Shown: one piece after another, positions 28,879-38,019 of the stretch
Position numbering within the stretch: position 1 is the stretch's first letter
Layout: the number at the start of each line of letters is the position of its first letter
NCBI RefSeq assembly: GCF_002934545.1
Contig: NZ_PTJA01000011.1
Location: 62,001-126,000 of the forward strand
Source of the DNA: Lacrimispora xylanisolvens
GTDB taxonomy: Bacteria > Bacillota > Clostridia > Lachnospirales > Lachnospiraceae
Reading direction: 5' to 3'
Length of the DNA stretch: 64,000 bases
The notes under the pieces: generated by a model
Told to the model about the DNA's origin: nothing
Database searches by the model: none
Seen by the model: the letters and a program-made list of their open reading frames with translations, nothing else
Program-made: the position numbers and the translations under genes

Positions 28879-28900
28879 CAAACACAGGACAGGAGGCAGT

Positions 28901-30196
28901 ATGAAGCTGGAAGAAAAACAGAGATTATTAAATCAGGCGGTGGAAGAGATTGCCGAAACTATTAAAAACAAGCTGCCTGTGAATGAGGAATTACTTCAGA
29001 CTTTCGAGAAATGTTTTCAGACTACAGCCAAAACAACAGTCCGGTTTCTGGAGAATGAAGAGGTGTTTGTAATTACCGGAGACATCCATGCAATGTGGCT
29101 TCGTGATTCCTCCGCTCAGGTGATACATTATCTGCCGTTTTTGAAGAAATACCCCATACTGGCAGAACTGGTACGGGGGCTGATAAAAAGGCAGTTCCGT
29201 TATATTCTCATCGATCCGTATGCCAATGCGTTTAATGAGGAAGCAAACGGAAACTGCTGGGATGAGGATATTACCGACTCTACACCCTGGAACTGGGAAA
29301 GAAAATACGAAGTGGATTCCCTCTGTTATCCGGTATGGCTGCTTCATGAGTATTTTGAAATGACGGGAGATCAGGAAATATTTTCAAATGAGGTAAAGCA
29401 GGGACTTTTGCAGATTGTTTCCTTGTGGAAAAGAGAGCAAAATCACGACAAAGACTCTGCATACCGCTTTGAACGAAGAAACTGCCCGCCCTCGGATACA
29501 CTCCCGGAAGGCGGAAAAGGTACGCCTGCGGCATATACAGGTATGACCTGGTCTGGCTTTCGTCCCAGTGATGATGCATGCAGATACGGTTATTTAATTC
29601 CTTCTAATATGTTTGCTTCAGTGGTACTAAAACATATAGAGGAGTATTCCATAAACATTTATCGGGATTTAGACCTTGCAGATGCTGCACGCGGACTGAG
29701 AAATGAAATAGAAGAGGGAATCCGCAAGTTTGGAATTGTTAAAGACCCTGAATACGGGGATATTTATGCATATGAGACAGACGGGTATGGAAACTACAAC
29801 CTGATGGATGATGCTAATGTTCCCAGTCTTCTCTCCATCCCGTGGCTGAAGTATGAAACTGAAGAGAGCGAGATCTATAAGAATACAAGAAGATTTCTGT
29901 TAAGCAGCAGGAATCCGTACTATTTTAAAGGAATTTATGGACAGGGAGTAGGAAGTCCTCATACGCCGGACCGCTATATCTGGCATATCGCATTAATTAT
30001 GGAAGGTCTGACGGAAAAGGATCCCGTAAAAAGAGAAGCACTCCTGTCCGATATTTTAAATACCCGCGGCGGAACCAGAGTCATGCATGAAAGCTTCTTT
30101 TGTGATGATCCATCCCAATATACCAGAGACTGGTTTGCATGGGCCGATTCACTTTTTGCACTGTTCGTGATGAAGAACTACGGGGTGGAATTATGA
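28901..30196 (+). CDS. exo-alpha-1,6-mannosidase, glycoside hydrolase family 125
   Basis: GH125 enzymes are inverting exo-alpha-1,6-mannosidases, known to work on N-glycan-derived mannosides in pneumococci and clostridia. The 431-residue protein shows the strongly conserved block T-G-D-I-H-A-M-W-L-R-D-S-S-A-Q-V at about 62-77, then the D-P-Y-A-N-A-F-N segment, M-T-W-S-G-F-R-P-S-D-D and the C-terminal Y-T-R-D-W-F-A-W-A-D-S. It has no signal peptide. It follows the GH38 gene by 22 bases and overlaps the next gene by 4 bases. GH38 plus GH125 is a known pairing for taking apart alpha-mannosyl glycans. Confidence 0.94.
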   Translation: MKLEEKQRLLNQAVEEIAETIKNKLPVNEELLQTFEKCFQTTAKTTVRFLENEEVFVITGDIHAMWLRDSSAQVIHYLPFLKKYPILAELVRGLIKRQFRYILIDPYANAFNEEANGNCWDEDITDSTPWNWERKYEVDSLCYPVWLLHEYFEMTGDQEIFSNEVKQGLLQIVSLWKREQNHDKDSAYRFERRNCPPSDTLPEGGKGTPAAYTGMTWSGFRPSDDACRYGYLIPSNMFASVVLKHIEEYSINIYRDLDLADAARGLRNEIEEGIRKFGIVKDPEYGDIYAYETDGYGNYNLMDDANVPSLLSIPWLKYETEESEIYKNTRRFLLSSRNPYYFKGIYGQGVGSPHTPDRYIWHIALIMEGLTEKDPVKREALLSDILNTRGGTRVMHESFFCDDPSQYTRDWFAWADSLFALFVMKNYGVEL

Positions 30197-31764
30197 AGAA
30201 CTACACCTTTGATACGGTAATTGAACTGGATGTACTTAAAAACTATCTTTCCAGAGCGGCATCGGCAGCCTTTTTTATTCATACTAATACGCTGAATGAT
30301 GATTTAAGAGCCATTAAAAATCTGGGTATCAAGTTTCTTGGAAGGGCTTCTGGTTACTGGTATCCGGATTCAGATGAAGAAGAACATTTCAGAAAGTCAG
30401 AGGAGCTGGCGGAAAAGGTTCATGAAATTGATCCGGAGATCATTCTGCAGGCCTGCATTTTTGAGGCAGTTTACAGACCTTTAGAAACAATTCCCATTCC
30501 AGCCTGTGTTTTTGAAGCTTTTGGAATGAAACCTGAAAACAGATGCTTTTCTTTCGAACAGATGCGTTTTCCTAAGGCTCCGGAGGGGTTCTGGTGGGGA
30601 GAAGATGGTGCGCTTCCGGATATTACCCAGCTGGAGACGAGACTATGGTTTTATTACCGTGCAGTCCGGTATATTGATGCGGGCTATGAGGCACTTCATA
30701 TGGGGCAGATTCATTTATACACAGCTGATGACCGGGGAATGGAGAAAATGGGTGAATTAGTGGAAATGATCCGGGCCTATGCGAGAAAAAATGCCAGGAG
30801 GCACCTGGTGTTACTGGATGCCCACAGCCATGGCATCAGCATAAGAGGGAAACTGCTGCTGGATTATCACGCCATGCCCTACACCAGATATCCGGTGACA
30901 GACCGGGAGGGGGACAGACTGGTACTGGTGAAGGAAGGGTTTAGTGAAGGCGGATTAAATCCAAATGGATTTCAATTAAAATCCATGCCATATCTCATGG
31001 AGTATGATAACTGGGGAGGAAAGGTGATAAATGACTTTGCCAGTGTGACGAAAGAAGAACGGGCATGGAGTGACTGGTGGGGGTATGATCAGATTGGCTG
31101 GTTTGCAAACCAATCTCCAGAAGCCCAGAGTAAATTTCTGGAATATACCGCTTTGTGGTCTGCAGTTAATCACGCTTTTTTCGAAATACCCTTCCGCCGT
31201 ACCTTAGATGCGGCAGCCGTCTCCATGAAACGGGGCGACAACGGCGAGACGGACGTGCAGGATTATTATCAGATCAATGAGAAAAGTCCGGACTGCCCCA
31301 TGGGATTTAGTCAGGAGGAGACAATAAAAAGGATATGGGAATCGGAGGAAGCCTTGAACGAGGTGGAAGCGAACCCGGAAAATTCCTCTGACTATGGGGC
31401 AAAAGATGTTTACGATGAAGAAACCGGAATGAAACTTCCGGAGAGAGTGGTTGTTTACGGAAGTTTTCAGCCGTATGTGGGGGCGGTGAAAAATGACTCC
31501 AACAGCGAAGTCTCCCGCATGTATTATATAGGAAATAACACCTATGCACTCAGCGTCGTGATTCCCTTTGCAGGAGAATATGATTATGCGGTTTCAACCT
31601 ATGGGACATTGTCGGCAACATACAGCCACGACACTTATCCCAGAAGTGGGTCATCTAATAAAGGGGTTTTTGCAGTATTAAATGATAATACTGTAGTTCG
31701 TTTTTTGTTTCATTTTATGGATCATACAGTCACCATCAAACAGTGGAATCCCAATTGGGAGTAA
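30193..31764 (+). CDS. uncharacterised protein, last gene of the mannosidase operon
   Basis: I do not recognise this 523-residue protein. It overlaps GH125 by the ATGA quartet, so ATG 30193 is the start; the frame open upstream to 30139 is inside GH125. There is no signal peptide. The first 400 residues read like an alpha/beta barrel: strand-like segments end in acidic or His residues, e.g. A-C-I-F-E91-A-V-Y, F-W-W-G-E137-D138 and V-L-L-D209-A-H211-S-H213-G. Tryptophan-rich stretches (D-W-W-G-Y-D-Q-I-G-W) resemble sugar subsites. The last 110 residues look like a beta-sandwich. I infer a cytoplasmic glycoside-active enzyme; no function is claimed. Confidence 0.85.
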   Translation: MKNYTFDTVIELDVLKNYLSRAASAAFFIHTNTLNDDLRAIKNLGIKFLGRASGYWYPDSDEEEHFRKSEELAEKVHEIDPEIILQACIFEAVYRPLETIPIPACVFEAFGMKPENRCFSFEQMRFPKAPEGFWWGEDGALPDITQLETRLWFYYRAVRYIDAGYEALHMGQIHLYTADDRGMEKMGELVEMIRAYARKNARRHLVLLDAHSHGISIRGKLLLDYHAMPYTRYPVTDREGDRLVLVKEGFSEGGLNPNGFQLKSMPYLMEYDNWGGKVINDFASVTKEERAWSDWWGYDQIGWFANQSPEAQSKFLEYTALWSAVNHAFFEIPFRRTLDAAAVSMKRGDNGETDVQDYYQINEKSPDCPMGFSQEETIKRIWESEEALNEVEANPENSSDYGAKDVYDEETGMKLPERVVVYGSFQPYVGAVKNDSNSEVSRMYYIGNNTYALSVVIPFAGEYDYAVSTYGTLSATYSHDTYPRSGSSNKGVFAVLNDNTVVRFLFHFMDHTVTIKQWNPNWE

Positions 31765-31823
31765 TTAAAAAGGTTACGGCAAAATGTAGTAAAAACGGTA
31801 TAAAAACAGTTTGTAATTAAAAA

Positions 31824-31878
31824 TGGTAATCACCCAAACCCTGCAAAATTGCAGCGTCTGGTGTGGTTGCCTTTTTTG
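31824..31878 (+). terminator. rho-independent terminator after the mannosidase operon
   Basis: GGTAATCAC (31825-31833) pairs with GTGGTTGCC-type sequence (31863-31871), allowing G-U pairs, and an inner CTGCAAAATTGCAG palindrome (31841-31854) extends it. A run of T follows. It separates the glycan operon from the division cluster. Confidence 0.75.
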
Positions 31879-31960
31879 TCGTTTTATGGAATATTATGGA
31901 AAATGTCCGTAAACCCCAGTAAATAAGCCAAATTAAATTGAAATTAATTCTAAAATATCC

Positions 31961-31989
31961 TTGCGTTTTTGAATCAAATGTACTAGAAT
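31961..31989 (+). promoter_or_regulatory. sigma-A promoter of the division/cell-wall cluster (Pmra)
   Basis: TTGCGT (31961-31966), 17-base spacer, TAGAAT (31984-31989). Transcription should start near 31996, immediately before the MraZ repeat array. Confidence 0.75.
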
Positions 31990-31999
31990 TAGAGTACAA

Positions 32000-32050
32000 G
32001 TGGAGGAAAGTGGTACGAAGTGGTAGAAAATGGTGGGAAAGTGGTCTGAT
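32000..32050 (+). promoter_or_regulatory. MraZ operator: GTGG repeats with 10-base period
   Basis: GTGG occurs at 32000, 32010, 32020, 32033 and 32041, the first three exactly one helical turn apart. MraZ is known to bind direct repeats of this kind ahead of its own gene. The array lies just after the -10 box and 40-85 bases before the mraZ start, so autorepression is likely. Confidence 0.8.
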
Positions 32051-32084
32051 TTCCCCATGCTGCCAGTACATGCAGGTGATTAGT

Positions 32085-32510
32085 ATGTTCATGGGTGAAT
32101 ACAATCATACGGTCGATGCGAAGGGACGTCTTATTGTCCCATCCAAATTCAGAGAGCAGCTAGGAGAAGAATTCGTCGTGACGAAGGGCTTGGACGGCTG
32201 TTTATTTGTGTATGACAATGATGAGTGGAGAGCCCTAGAAGAAAAATTAAAAAGCCTGCCGCTGACTAACACCAATGCCAGAAAGTTTTCCAGATTTTTT
32301 CTGGCAGGAGCCAGTTCCTGTGAAGTGGACAAGCAGGGAAGAATTCTGCTTCCGGCGGTATTAAGAGAACACGCCGGAATCGATAAAGACGCAGTATTAG
32401 TAGGAGTTGGAAGCAGGATCGAGATCTGGAGCAAGGATGCATGGACGGCAGCCAATACCTATGATGATATGGAAGAAATCGCGGAAGCTATGGAAGGACT
32501 AGGTATATGA
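32085..32510 (+). CDS. mraZ: transcriptional regulator MraZ
   Basis: MraZ is a ring-forming DNA-binding protein of the SpoVT/AbrB fold that controls the division/cell-wall cluster. The 141-residue protein starts [15 protein letters not shown] and holds two D-x-K-G-R repeats (D-A-K-G-R at 11-15 and D-K-Q-G-R in the middle), the signature of the family. I chose ATG 32085, with AGGTGATT before it; the frame stays open upstream but that part contains the promoter and operator. It overlaps rsmH by 4 bases (ATGA). Confidence 0.95.
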   Translation: MFMGEYNHTVDAKGRLIVPSKFREQLGEEFVVTKGLDGCLFVYDNDEWRALEEKLKSLPLTNTNARKFSRFFLAGASSCEVDKQGRILLPAVLREHAGIDKDAVLVGVGSRIEIWSKDAWTAANTYDDMEEIAEAMEGLGI

Positions 32511-33445
32511 TGTTTGAACACAAATCGGTGCTGCTTTATGAAACCATCGACAGCCTGAATATAAAACCAGATGGCATTTATGTTGATGGAACCTTAGGAG
32601 GCGGAGGACATGCTTTAGAAGTATGCAGACGCCTGGGGGAACACGGAAGATTAATCGGAATTGACCAGGACGCGGATGCCATTGCCGCAGCAACTGAGCG
32701 GCTGAATGAATATAAAGACAAGGTAACCGTGGTCAGAAGCAATTACGAAAATATACATGGGGTTTTAACAGAACTTGGAATTGAAAAAGTGGATGGAATT
32801 TATCTGGATCTTGGAGTTTCCTCCTATCAGCTGGACATGCCGGAGAGAGGATTTACCTACCGGGAAGAAGACGCCCCTCTTGATATGAGAATGGATCAGA
32901 GAAATCCACAGACAGCCGCCGATATTATCAATCAGTACAGCGAATTTGATTTATATCGGATTATACGGGATTACGGAGAAGATAAATTTGCAAAGAATAT
33001 TGCAAAACACATTGTAAGAGCCAGGGCTGTGAAGCCAATTGAAACTACGGGAGAATTGTCAGAGATTATTAAAAATGCAATTCCTGCAAAGATAAGAGCG
33101 GTAGGAGGCCACCCTTCTAAGCGAACCTTTCAGGCAATCAGAATTGAACTCAATCATGAGCTGGATGTGTTGAAAAACTCTCTTGATACCATGATCGGGC
33201 TTTTAAATCCTGGCGGAAGGCTTTCCATCATTACCTTCCACTCACTGGAAGACCGAATTGTAAAGACCAGATTCAAGGATAATGAAGATCCATGTATCTG
33301 CCCGCCTAACTTTCCGGTCTGCGTATGCGGAAGAAAAAGTATGGGTAAAGTCATCACAAGAAAGCCCATTTTACCATCAGAAGAAGAATTATCAGAAAAC
33401 AAACGCTCAAAGAGTTCAAAGCTTCGCGTGTTTGAACGAATCTAA
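32507..33445 (+). CDS. rsmH: 16S rRNA (cytosine1402-N4)-methyltransferase
   Basis: RsmH (MraW) methylates N4 of C1402 in the decoding centre of 16S rRNA with S-adenosylmethionine. The 312-residue protein has the SAM motif D-G-T-L-G-G-G-G-H (about 27-35), [10 protein letters not shown], and the C-terminal [10 protein letters not shown] block, all family hallmarks. Start codons at 32507 and 32510 are both possible; the first overlaps the mraZ stop as ATGA, so translation is coupled. It is the second gene of the cluster. Confidence 0.96.
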   Translation: MMFEHKSVLLYETIDSLNIKPDGIYVDGTLGGGGHALEVCRRLGEHGRLIGIDQDADAIAAATERLNEYKDKVTVVRSNYENIHGVLTELGIEKVDGIYLDLGVSSYQLDMPERGFTYREEDAPLDMRMDQRNPQTAADIINQYSEFDLYRIIRDYGEDKFAKNIAKHIVRARAVKPIETTGELSEIIKNAIPAKIRAVGGHPSKRTFQAIRIELNHELDVLKNSLDTMIGLLNPGGRLSIITFHSLEDRIVKTRFKDNEDPCICPPNFPVCVCGRKSMGKVITRKPILPSEEELSENKRSKSSKLRVFERI

Positions 33446-33463
33446 AAAGGGAGGAAAAAAAGA

Positions 33464-33943
33464 GTGGCTGCAAGAAGAAATGTGCATTCCTATCGGAACT
33501 CTGCCTATGTGCAGGGGAATACGGTTCGTAAAACCATGCCGGTCAGCAGACCGGTTTCTACACCGGATGAAATTCGCCGTCCCGTGCCCCATCATGTAAG
33601 ACGGAACCGCGAGAAGGCATTACAGATGGATCTGCCTTATGTAATTATGCTGACGATTGCTGCAGTCATAACCCTTTGTTTGTGTGTGAATTATTTGCAT
33701 TTACAGTCCTCGATAACTGCCAGCATTCATGAAATTTCTGACAGGGAAGTACAGCTGGAAAAACTGAAAACAGAAAACGATGCATTGCAGATGAGCATTA
33801 ATACTTCCGTTGATCTTGATCATGTGTATAAAGTTGCCACTGAGGAACTGGGTATGGTCTATGCGAACAAAGACCAGATCCTTCACTATGATAAAACGGA
33901 AAGTGAGTATGTAAGGCAGAATGAGGACATTCCGAAACAATAA
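33464..33943 (+). CDS. ftsL: cell division protein FtsL-like
   Basis: FtsL is a bitopic membrane protein that, with DivIC and DivIB, links the divisome to FtsW and its transpeptidase. The 159-residue protein has a basic cytoplasmic tail (1-56), one transmembrane helix (about 57-80) and an extracellular leucine-zipper-like coiled coil (E-I-S-D-R-E-V-Q-L-E-K-L-K-T-E-N) ending in the typical G-M-V-Y-A-N region. It starts with GTG behind GGGAGG. Sequence conservation in this family is low, so the call depends on topology and position between rsmH and the penicillin-binding protein. Confidence 0.82.
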   Translation: MAARRNVHSYRNSAYVQGNTVRKTMPVSRPVSTPDEIRRPVPHHVRRNREKALQMDLPYVIMLTIAAVITLCLCVNYLHLQSSITASIHEISDREVQLEKLKTENDALQMSINTSVDLDHVYKVATEELGMVYANKDQILHYDKTESEYVRQNEDIPKQ

Positions 33944-36185
33944 TAAAAACAGGAGCAAAAGAAATAAAGTATTTCCTCGTTATATGCAGGAAAAGCTGGC
34001 GATTACGGTTTTGGTGATAACGCTGGCTTTGTTTGCATTGGTCATGGTCCTTTATAACATGATGACGAAGAAAAAAGAAGATTATAACCAGATTGTGCTG
34101 TCTCAGCAGCAATATGACAGCAGAGTAATCCCTTTTAAGAGGGGAGATGTTCTGGACCGAAATGGCACGTACCTGGCGACCAGTGAGAAAGTATATAATT
34201 TAATCCTTGATCCCAAGCAGATCATGAGTGACCCGGATTCCTATCTGGAACCAACGGTCAATGCCTTAACGGAATGCTTTGGATATGACCGGACTGAAAT
34301 CATGAATCTCATTCAGGAAAAAAAGGACAAGCAGTATGTCCGTTATGCAAAGCAGCTGACTTATGATGATAAGGATAAATACGAAAAATACAAAATAGAA
34401 AAAACGGAAGAATTTAAAAAAGCTAAAAAAGCTAAAACTGCCATAAAGGGAATCTGGTTTGAAGATGAGTATAAGCGAGTATACCCTTATAATTCCCTTG
34501 CAAGCAAGCTGGTCGGTTTCGCCAACGGGGACGGTATGGATGGAACCGGAGGAATAGAACAGTTTTACAATACCACTCTCATGGGAGTCAATGGAAGAGA
34601 ATACGGCTATTTAAATGATGATTCCAATTTAGAGAGGGTAATAAAACCGGCTTCGAACGGTAATACGGTTGTATCCACTGTGGATGTCAATATACAAAAG
34701 ATAGTGGAAAAATACATAGCTGAGTGGGAAGCACAGACCGGAAGCAAACGGGTAGGCGTGGTTGTCATGGATCCCAATAACGGGGAAGTTCTGGCCATGG
34801 CAGATGACAAGACCTTTGATTTAAACAACCCCCGTGATCTGCGGCCTGAATTTACCACAGATGTACTCAGGCAGCTGGGGATAAAAGAAGCCATGGATGA
34901 TTATAAAAGGAAGAATAAGGATGCCCAGCCTCTGACACCGGAGACAGTATCCCAGCACTATTCCGATGAACAGATCATATCTCTTGGCACTCAGGTAGCG
35001 TGGAATCAGACCTGGCGTAATTTCTGCATCAGTGACGGCTATGAACCAGGGTCTACAGAAAAAATATTTACAGTATCTGCAGCATTAGAGGAAGGCGCCA
35101 TAACAGGAAAAGAAACCTATGAATGCAATAAGTTTCTGGAAGTAGGCGGACATAAGATCAATTGTGTCAGCAAATACGGACACGGACTCATTACGGTAGA
35201 AGAAGGTCTTATGAAGTCCTGTAACGTAGTTATGATGCGGATTGCCCAGCAGATGGGAAAAGAGAAATTCTATAAATACCAGCAGATCTTCGGATTCGGT
35301 TCAAAGACCGGTATCGATCTGCCAGGAGAAGCGGATAATAAAACCGTTATGTATACGGCAGATACCGCAGGTCCTACGGATCTTGCAACCAACTCCTTCG
35401 GACAGAACTTTAACTGTACCATGATTCAGATGGCAGCAGCTTACTGTTCCGTTATAAACGGGGGATCCTATTACGAACCCCATGTGGTAAAACAGATCTT
35501 AAATGAACAGGGATCTGTCATGAAAAAAGTTGACCCCGTACTGGTGCGTGAGACTGTTTCTGAGTCTACCACCAAGTATATCAATGAGGCATTATTTAAG
35601 ACAGTCAATGCTGAGGGCGGAACAGGCGGCGCTGCCAGAATTACCGGATATAAGGTTGCCGGAAAAACTGGTACAGCAGAGAAGATTCCCAGAGATAAAA
35701 CAAACTATGTGGTATCCTTCTGCGGATATGCACCATCCGATAACCCGCAGGTACTGGTTTATGTGGTTGTGGATGAACCTCATGTTGAGGATCAGCCTCA
35801 CAGCACATTCGCCAGCCAGATTTTTCAAAAAATTATGACGGAGATTCTTCCTTATTTAAATGTATTCCCAGATACAGAGACTCAAGGATCACTTTCTTCC
35901 GAAGATGCAGCGACCCTTCCACAGCAGGAGGGCATTACCACTGAGACCCAGCCATCTTCTGAAAGTGGTGAGGCCGGAGCAGAGACGACGGAACAAGAGC
36001 CTTCAAAAGAAGCACCAACCATGGAAAATGGAGAAAAGGTTCCGGATGATTTACTGAATCCCACTGAAGAATACGTAAACCGGCAGGAAGGTGAGGGCGC
36101 GGATTTACCGGCAGCCCTTCCGGGAGATACCGGTGAAGCCTCTCAGGATACAACCCAAGGGGATGAAACCCAGGCTTCAGAATAA
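33921..36185 (+). CDS. class B penicillin-binding protein (septal transpeptidase, FtsI/PbpB type)
   Basis: This is a peptidoglycan D,D-transpeptidase for division. The 754-residue protein has an N-terminal membrane anchor (about 28-48), a dimerisation domain beginning G-D-V-L-D-R-N-G, and a transpeptidase domain with all three active-site motifs: S378-T-E-K381, S433-C-N and K582-T-G-T. After the domain comes about 115 residues of acidic, E/T/S/Q-rich low-complexity tail, with no PASTA repeats. It overlaps ftsL by 23 bases and has a weak ribosome binding site, suggesting coupled translation. Position suggests the vegetative division enzyme. Confidence 0.92.
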   Translation: MRTFRNNNKNRSKRNKVFPRYMQEKLAITVLVITLALFALVMVLYNMMTKKKEDYNQIVLSQQQYDSRVIPFKRGDVLDRNGTYLATSEKVYNLILDPKQIMSDPDSYLEPTVNALTECFGYDRTEIMNLIQEKKDKQYVRYAKQLTYDDKDKYEKYKIEKTEEFKKAKKAKTAIKGIWFEDEYKRVYPYNSLASKLVGFANGDGMDGTGGIEQFYNTTLMGVNGREYGYLNDDSNLERVIKPASNGNTVVSTVDVNIQKIVEKYIAEWEAQTGSKRVGVVVMDPNNGEVLAMADDKTFDLNNPRDLRPEFTTDVLRQLGIKEAMDDYKRKNKDAQPLTPETVSQHYSDEQIISLGTQVAWNQTWRNFCISDGYEPGSTEKIFTVSAALEEGAITGKETYECNKFLEVGGHKINCVSKYGHGLITVEEGLMKSCNVVMMRIAQQMGKEKFYKYQQIFGFGSKTGIDLPGEADNKTVMYTADTAGPTDLATNSFGQNFNCTMIQMAAAYCSVINGGSYYEPHVVKQILNEQGSVMKKVDPVLVRETVSESTTKYINEALFKTVNAEGGTGGAARITGYKVAGKTGTAEKIPRDKTNYVVSFCGYAPSDNPQVLVYVVVDEPHVEDQPHSTFASQIFQKIMTEILPYLNVFPDTETQGSLSSEDAATLPQQEGITTETQPSSESGEAGAETTEQEPSKEAPTMENGEKVPDDLLNPTEEYVNRQEGEGADLPAALPGDTGEASQDTTQGDETQASE

Positions 36186-36203
36186 ACTTTAAGGTAAACT
36201 GAC

Positions 36204-36231
36204 TCATAAAAAAAGCCGAATTTCATATACT
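36204..36231 (+). promoter_or_regulatory. candidate sigma-E (sporulation) promoter before the second PBP gene
   Basis: TCATAAA (36204-36210), 13-base spacer, CATATACT (36224-36231). This resembles the sigma-E pattern (-35 kmATATT, -10 CATACAmT), and no good sigma-A -35 is present. Transcription would start near 36238. Confidence 0.45.
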
Positions 36232-36258
36232 GTAACAATGATGACGATGGAGCAGCTT

Positions 36259-38019
36259 ATGAATTCGAATAAAACACATCACAGAGAGAAAATAGCCCTC
36301 CTGTTTTTCCTGTTGTTTCTTGCCATGACAGGATTAATGGGACGGCTTATTTTTCTAATGATCTTTCGCTCTGAGCACTACAGCGCCATGGCCTCTGATC
36401 TTCATGAGAGAGAGAGGACCATTAAAGCTGCAAGAGGCAATATTATTGACGCCAGTGGGACTGTCATTGCTACAAACCGCACCGTCTGCACCATATCGGT
36501 CATCCACAATCAGGTAAAAAAGCCGGATGAGGTGGTTGCGGTTCTGTCTAAGGAGTTAGGGCTGAATGAGGCAGAGATCCGTAAGAAAGTGGAAAAGTAC
36601 AGTTCCAGGGAAATTATTAAAACGAATGTAGACAAGGCTATGGGAGACCAGATCAGGTCCTATCATCTGGCAGGAGTCAAGGTTGATGAAGATTACAAAC
36701 GGTATTACCCTTACGACACCCTTGCTTCCACAGTACTCGGATTTACAGGAGGAGACAACCAGGGAATCATTGGCCTGGAGGTAAAATACGAGCAGTACTT
36801 AAAAGGACTGAATGGTAAGATTTTGACTATGTCAGACGCAGCAGGAATTGAAATTGAAAATGAGGCAGAAGACCGGATAGAACCAATTGCAGGACAGGAT
36901 CTGCACATCAGTCTGGATGTGAATATCCAGCGCTACTGTGAGCAGGCAGCCTATCAGGTAATGGAGAAAAAAGGTGCAAAGAGAGTGTCCATAATTATCA
37001 TGAATCCTCAAAACGGGGAAATCATGGCAATGGTAAATGCACCTGAATTTAATTTAAATGATCCGTTTACACTAAATACCACAACGGAAGTTCCTGCAAA
37101 TGAGAAAGAAAAGCAGGATCTGTTAAATAAGATGTGGAGAAATCCCTGTATCAACGACACTTACGAGCCGGGATCTACTTTTAAGATTGTAACAGCTGCA
37201 GCCGGACTGGAGGCTGGAGTTGTAAAGCTAACGGATCAGTTTTCCTGTCCCGGATTCCGGGTGGTAGAGGACAGAAAAATCAGATGCCATAAAGTGGGCG
37301 GCCATGGATCAGAAACCTTCCTTCAGGGCATGATGAATTCCTGCAACCCTGTACTCATCGATGTGGGGCAGAGGCTTGGAGTGGATAATTACTACAAATA
37401 TTTTGAACAGTTTGGTCTGAAAGGAAAAACGGGAATCGATCTGCCTGGCGAGGCTTCTACCATCATGCATAAAAAAGAAGATATGGGACTGGTAGAACTG
37501 GCAACCGTATCCTTTGGACAGTCATTTCAGATCACCCCCATGCAGTTAATTACGACGGCTTCTTCTCTTGTAAACGGAGGAAACCGCATTACTCCTCATT
37601 TTGGCGTGAGTACAGTAAGTTCGGACGGAAAATCCGTGCATTCGTTTACCTACCCGGTAAAGGAGGGGATTGTATCAAAAGAAACCAGTGAAACCATGCG
37701 TTATATTTTAGAGCAGGTTGTTTCCGAGGGAAGCGGGAAAAAAGCAAAGATTGAAGGATACCGGATCGGAGGAAAAACTGCAACCTCTGAAAAACTTCCA
37801 AGAAGTTTAAAAAAGTATATTTCATCCTTTATCGGATTTGCTCCCGCCGATAATCCAAAAGTAATTGCCCTTATTACCATTGATGAACCCCAGGGCATTT
37901 ACTATGGCGGAACCATTGCCGCACCAGTGATTGCTGATATTTTTAAGAACATTTTTCCTTATCTGGGAATAGAGCCAGAAGAGGAAAAAACTGTTTCTAC
38001 GTTTCGAATCAGTGGTTGA
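36259..38019 (+). CDS. spoVD: class B penicillin-binding protein, SpoVD-like
   Basis: This second transpeptidase resembles SpoVD, which makes spore cortex peptidoglycan in Bacillus and also follows the septal PBP gene there. From ATG 36259 it has 586 residues: membrane anchor (about 12-35), dimerisation domain (R-G-N-I-I-D-A-S-G), and transpeptidase domain with S306-T-F-K309 and S361-C-N. The third motif reads K506-T-A508 rather than the usual K-T-G. No PASTA domain follows. I chose 36259 because GGAG lies 7 bases before it; ATGs at 36238, 36241 and 36247 lack a site and would lie at or before the predicted transcription start. SpoVD assignment is an inference from order and promoter. Confidence 0.8.
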   Translation: MNSNKTHHREKIALLFFLLFLAMTGLMGRLIFLMIFRSEHYSAMASDLHERERTIKAARGNIIDASGTVIATNRTVCTISVIHNQVKKPDEVVAVLSKELGLNEAEIRKKVEKYSSREIIKTNVDKAMGDQIRSYHLAGVKVDEDYKRYYPYDTLASTVLGFTGGDNQGIIGLEVKYEQYLKGLNGKILTMSDAAGIEIENEAEDRIEPIAGQDLHISLDVNIQRYCEQAAYQVMEKKGAKRVSIIIMNPQNGEIMAMVNAPEFNLNDPFTLNTTTEVPANEKEKQDLLNKMWRNPCINDTYEPGSTFKIVTAAAGLEAGVVKLTDQFSCPGFRVVEDRKIRCHKVGGHGSETFLQGMMNSCNPVLIDVGQRLGVDNYYKYFEQFGLKGKTGIDLPGEASTIMHKKEDMGLVELATVSFGQSFQITPMQLITTASSLVNGGNRITPHFGVSTVSSDGKSVHSFTYPVKEGIVSKETSETMRYILEQVVSEGSGKKAKIEGYRIGGKTATSEKLPRSLKKYISSFIGFAPADNPKVIALITIDEPQGIYYGGTIAAPVIADIFKNIFPYLGIEPEEEKTVSTFRISG

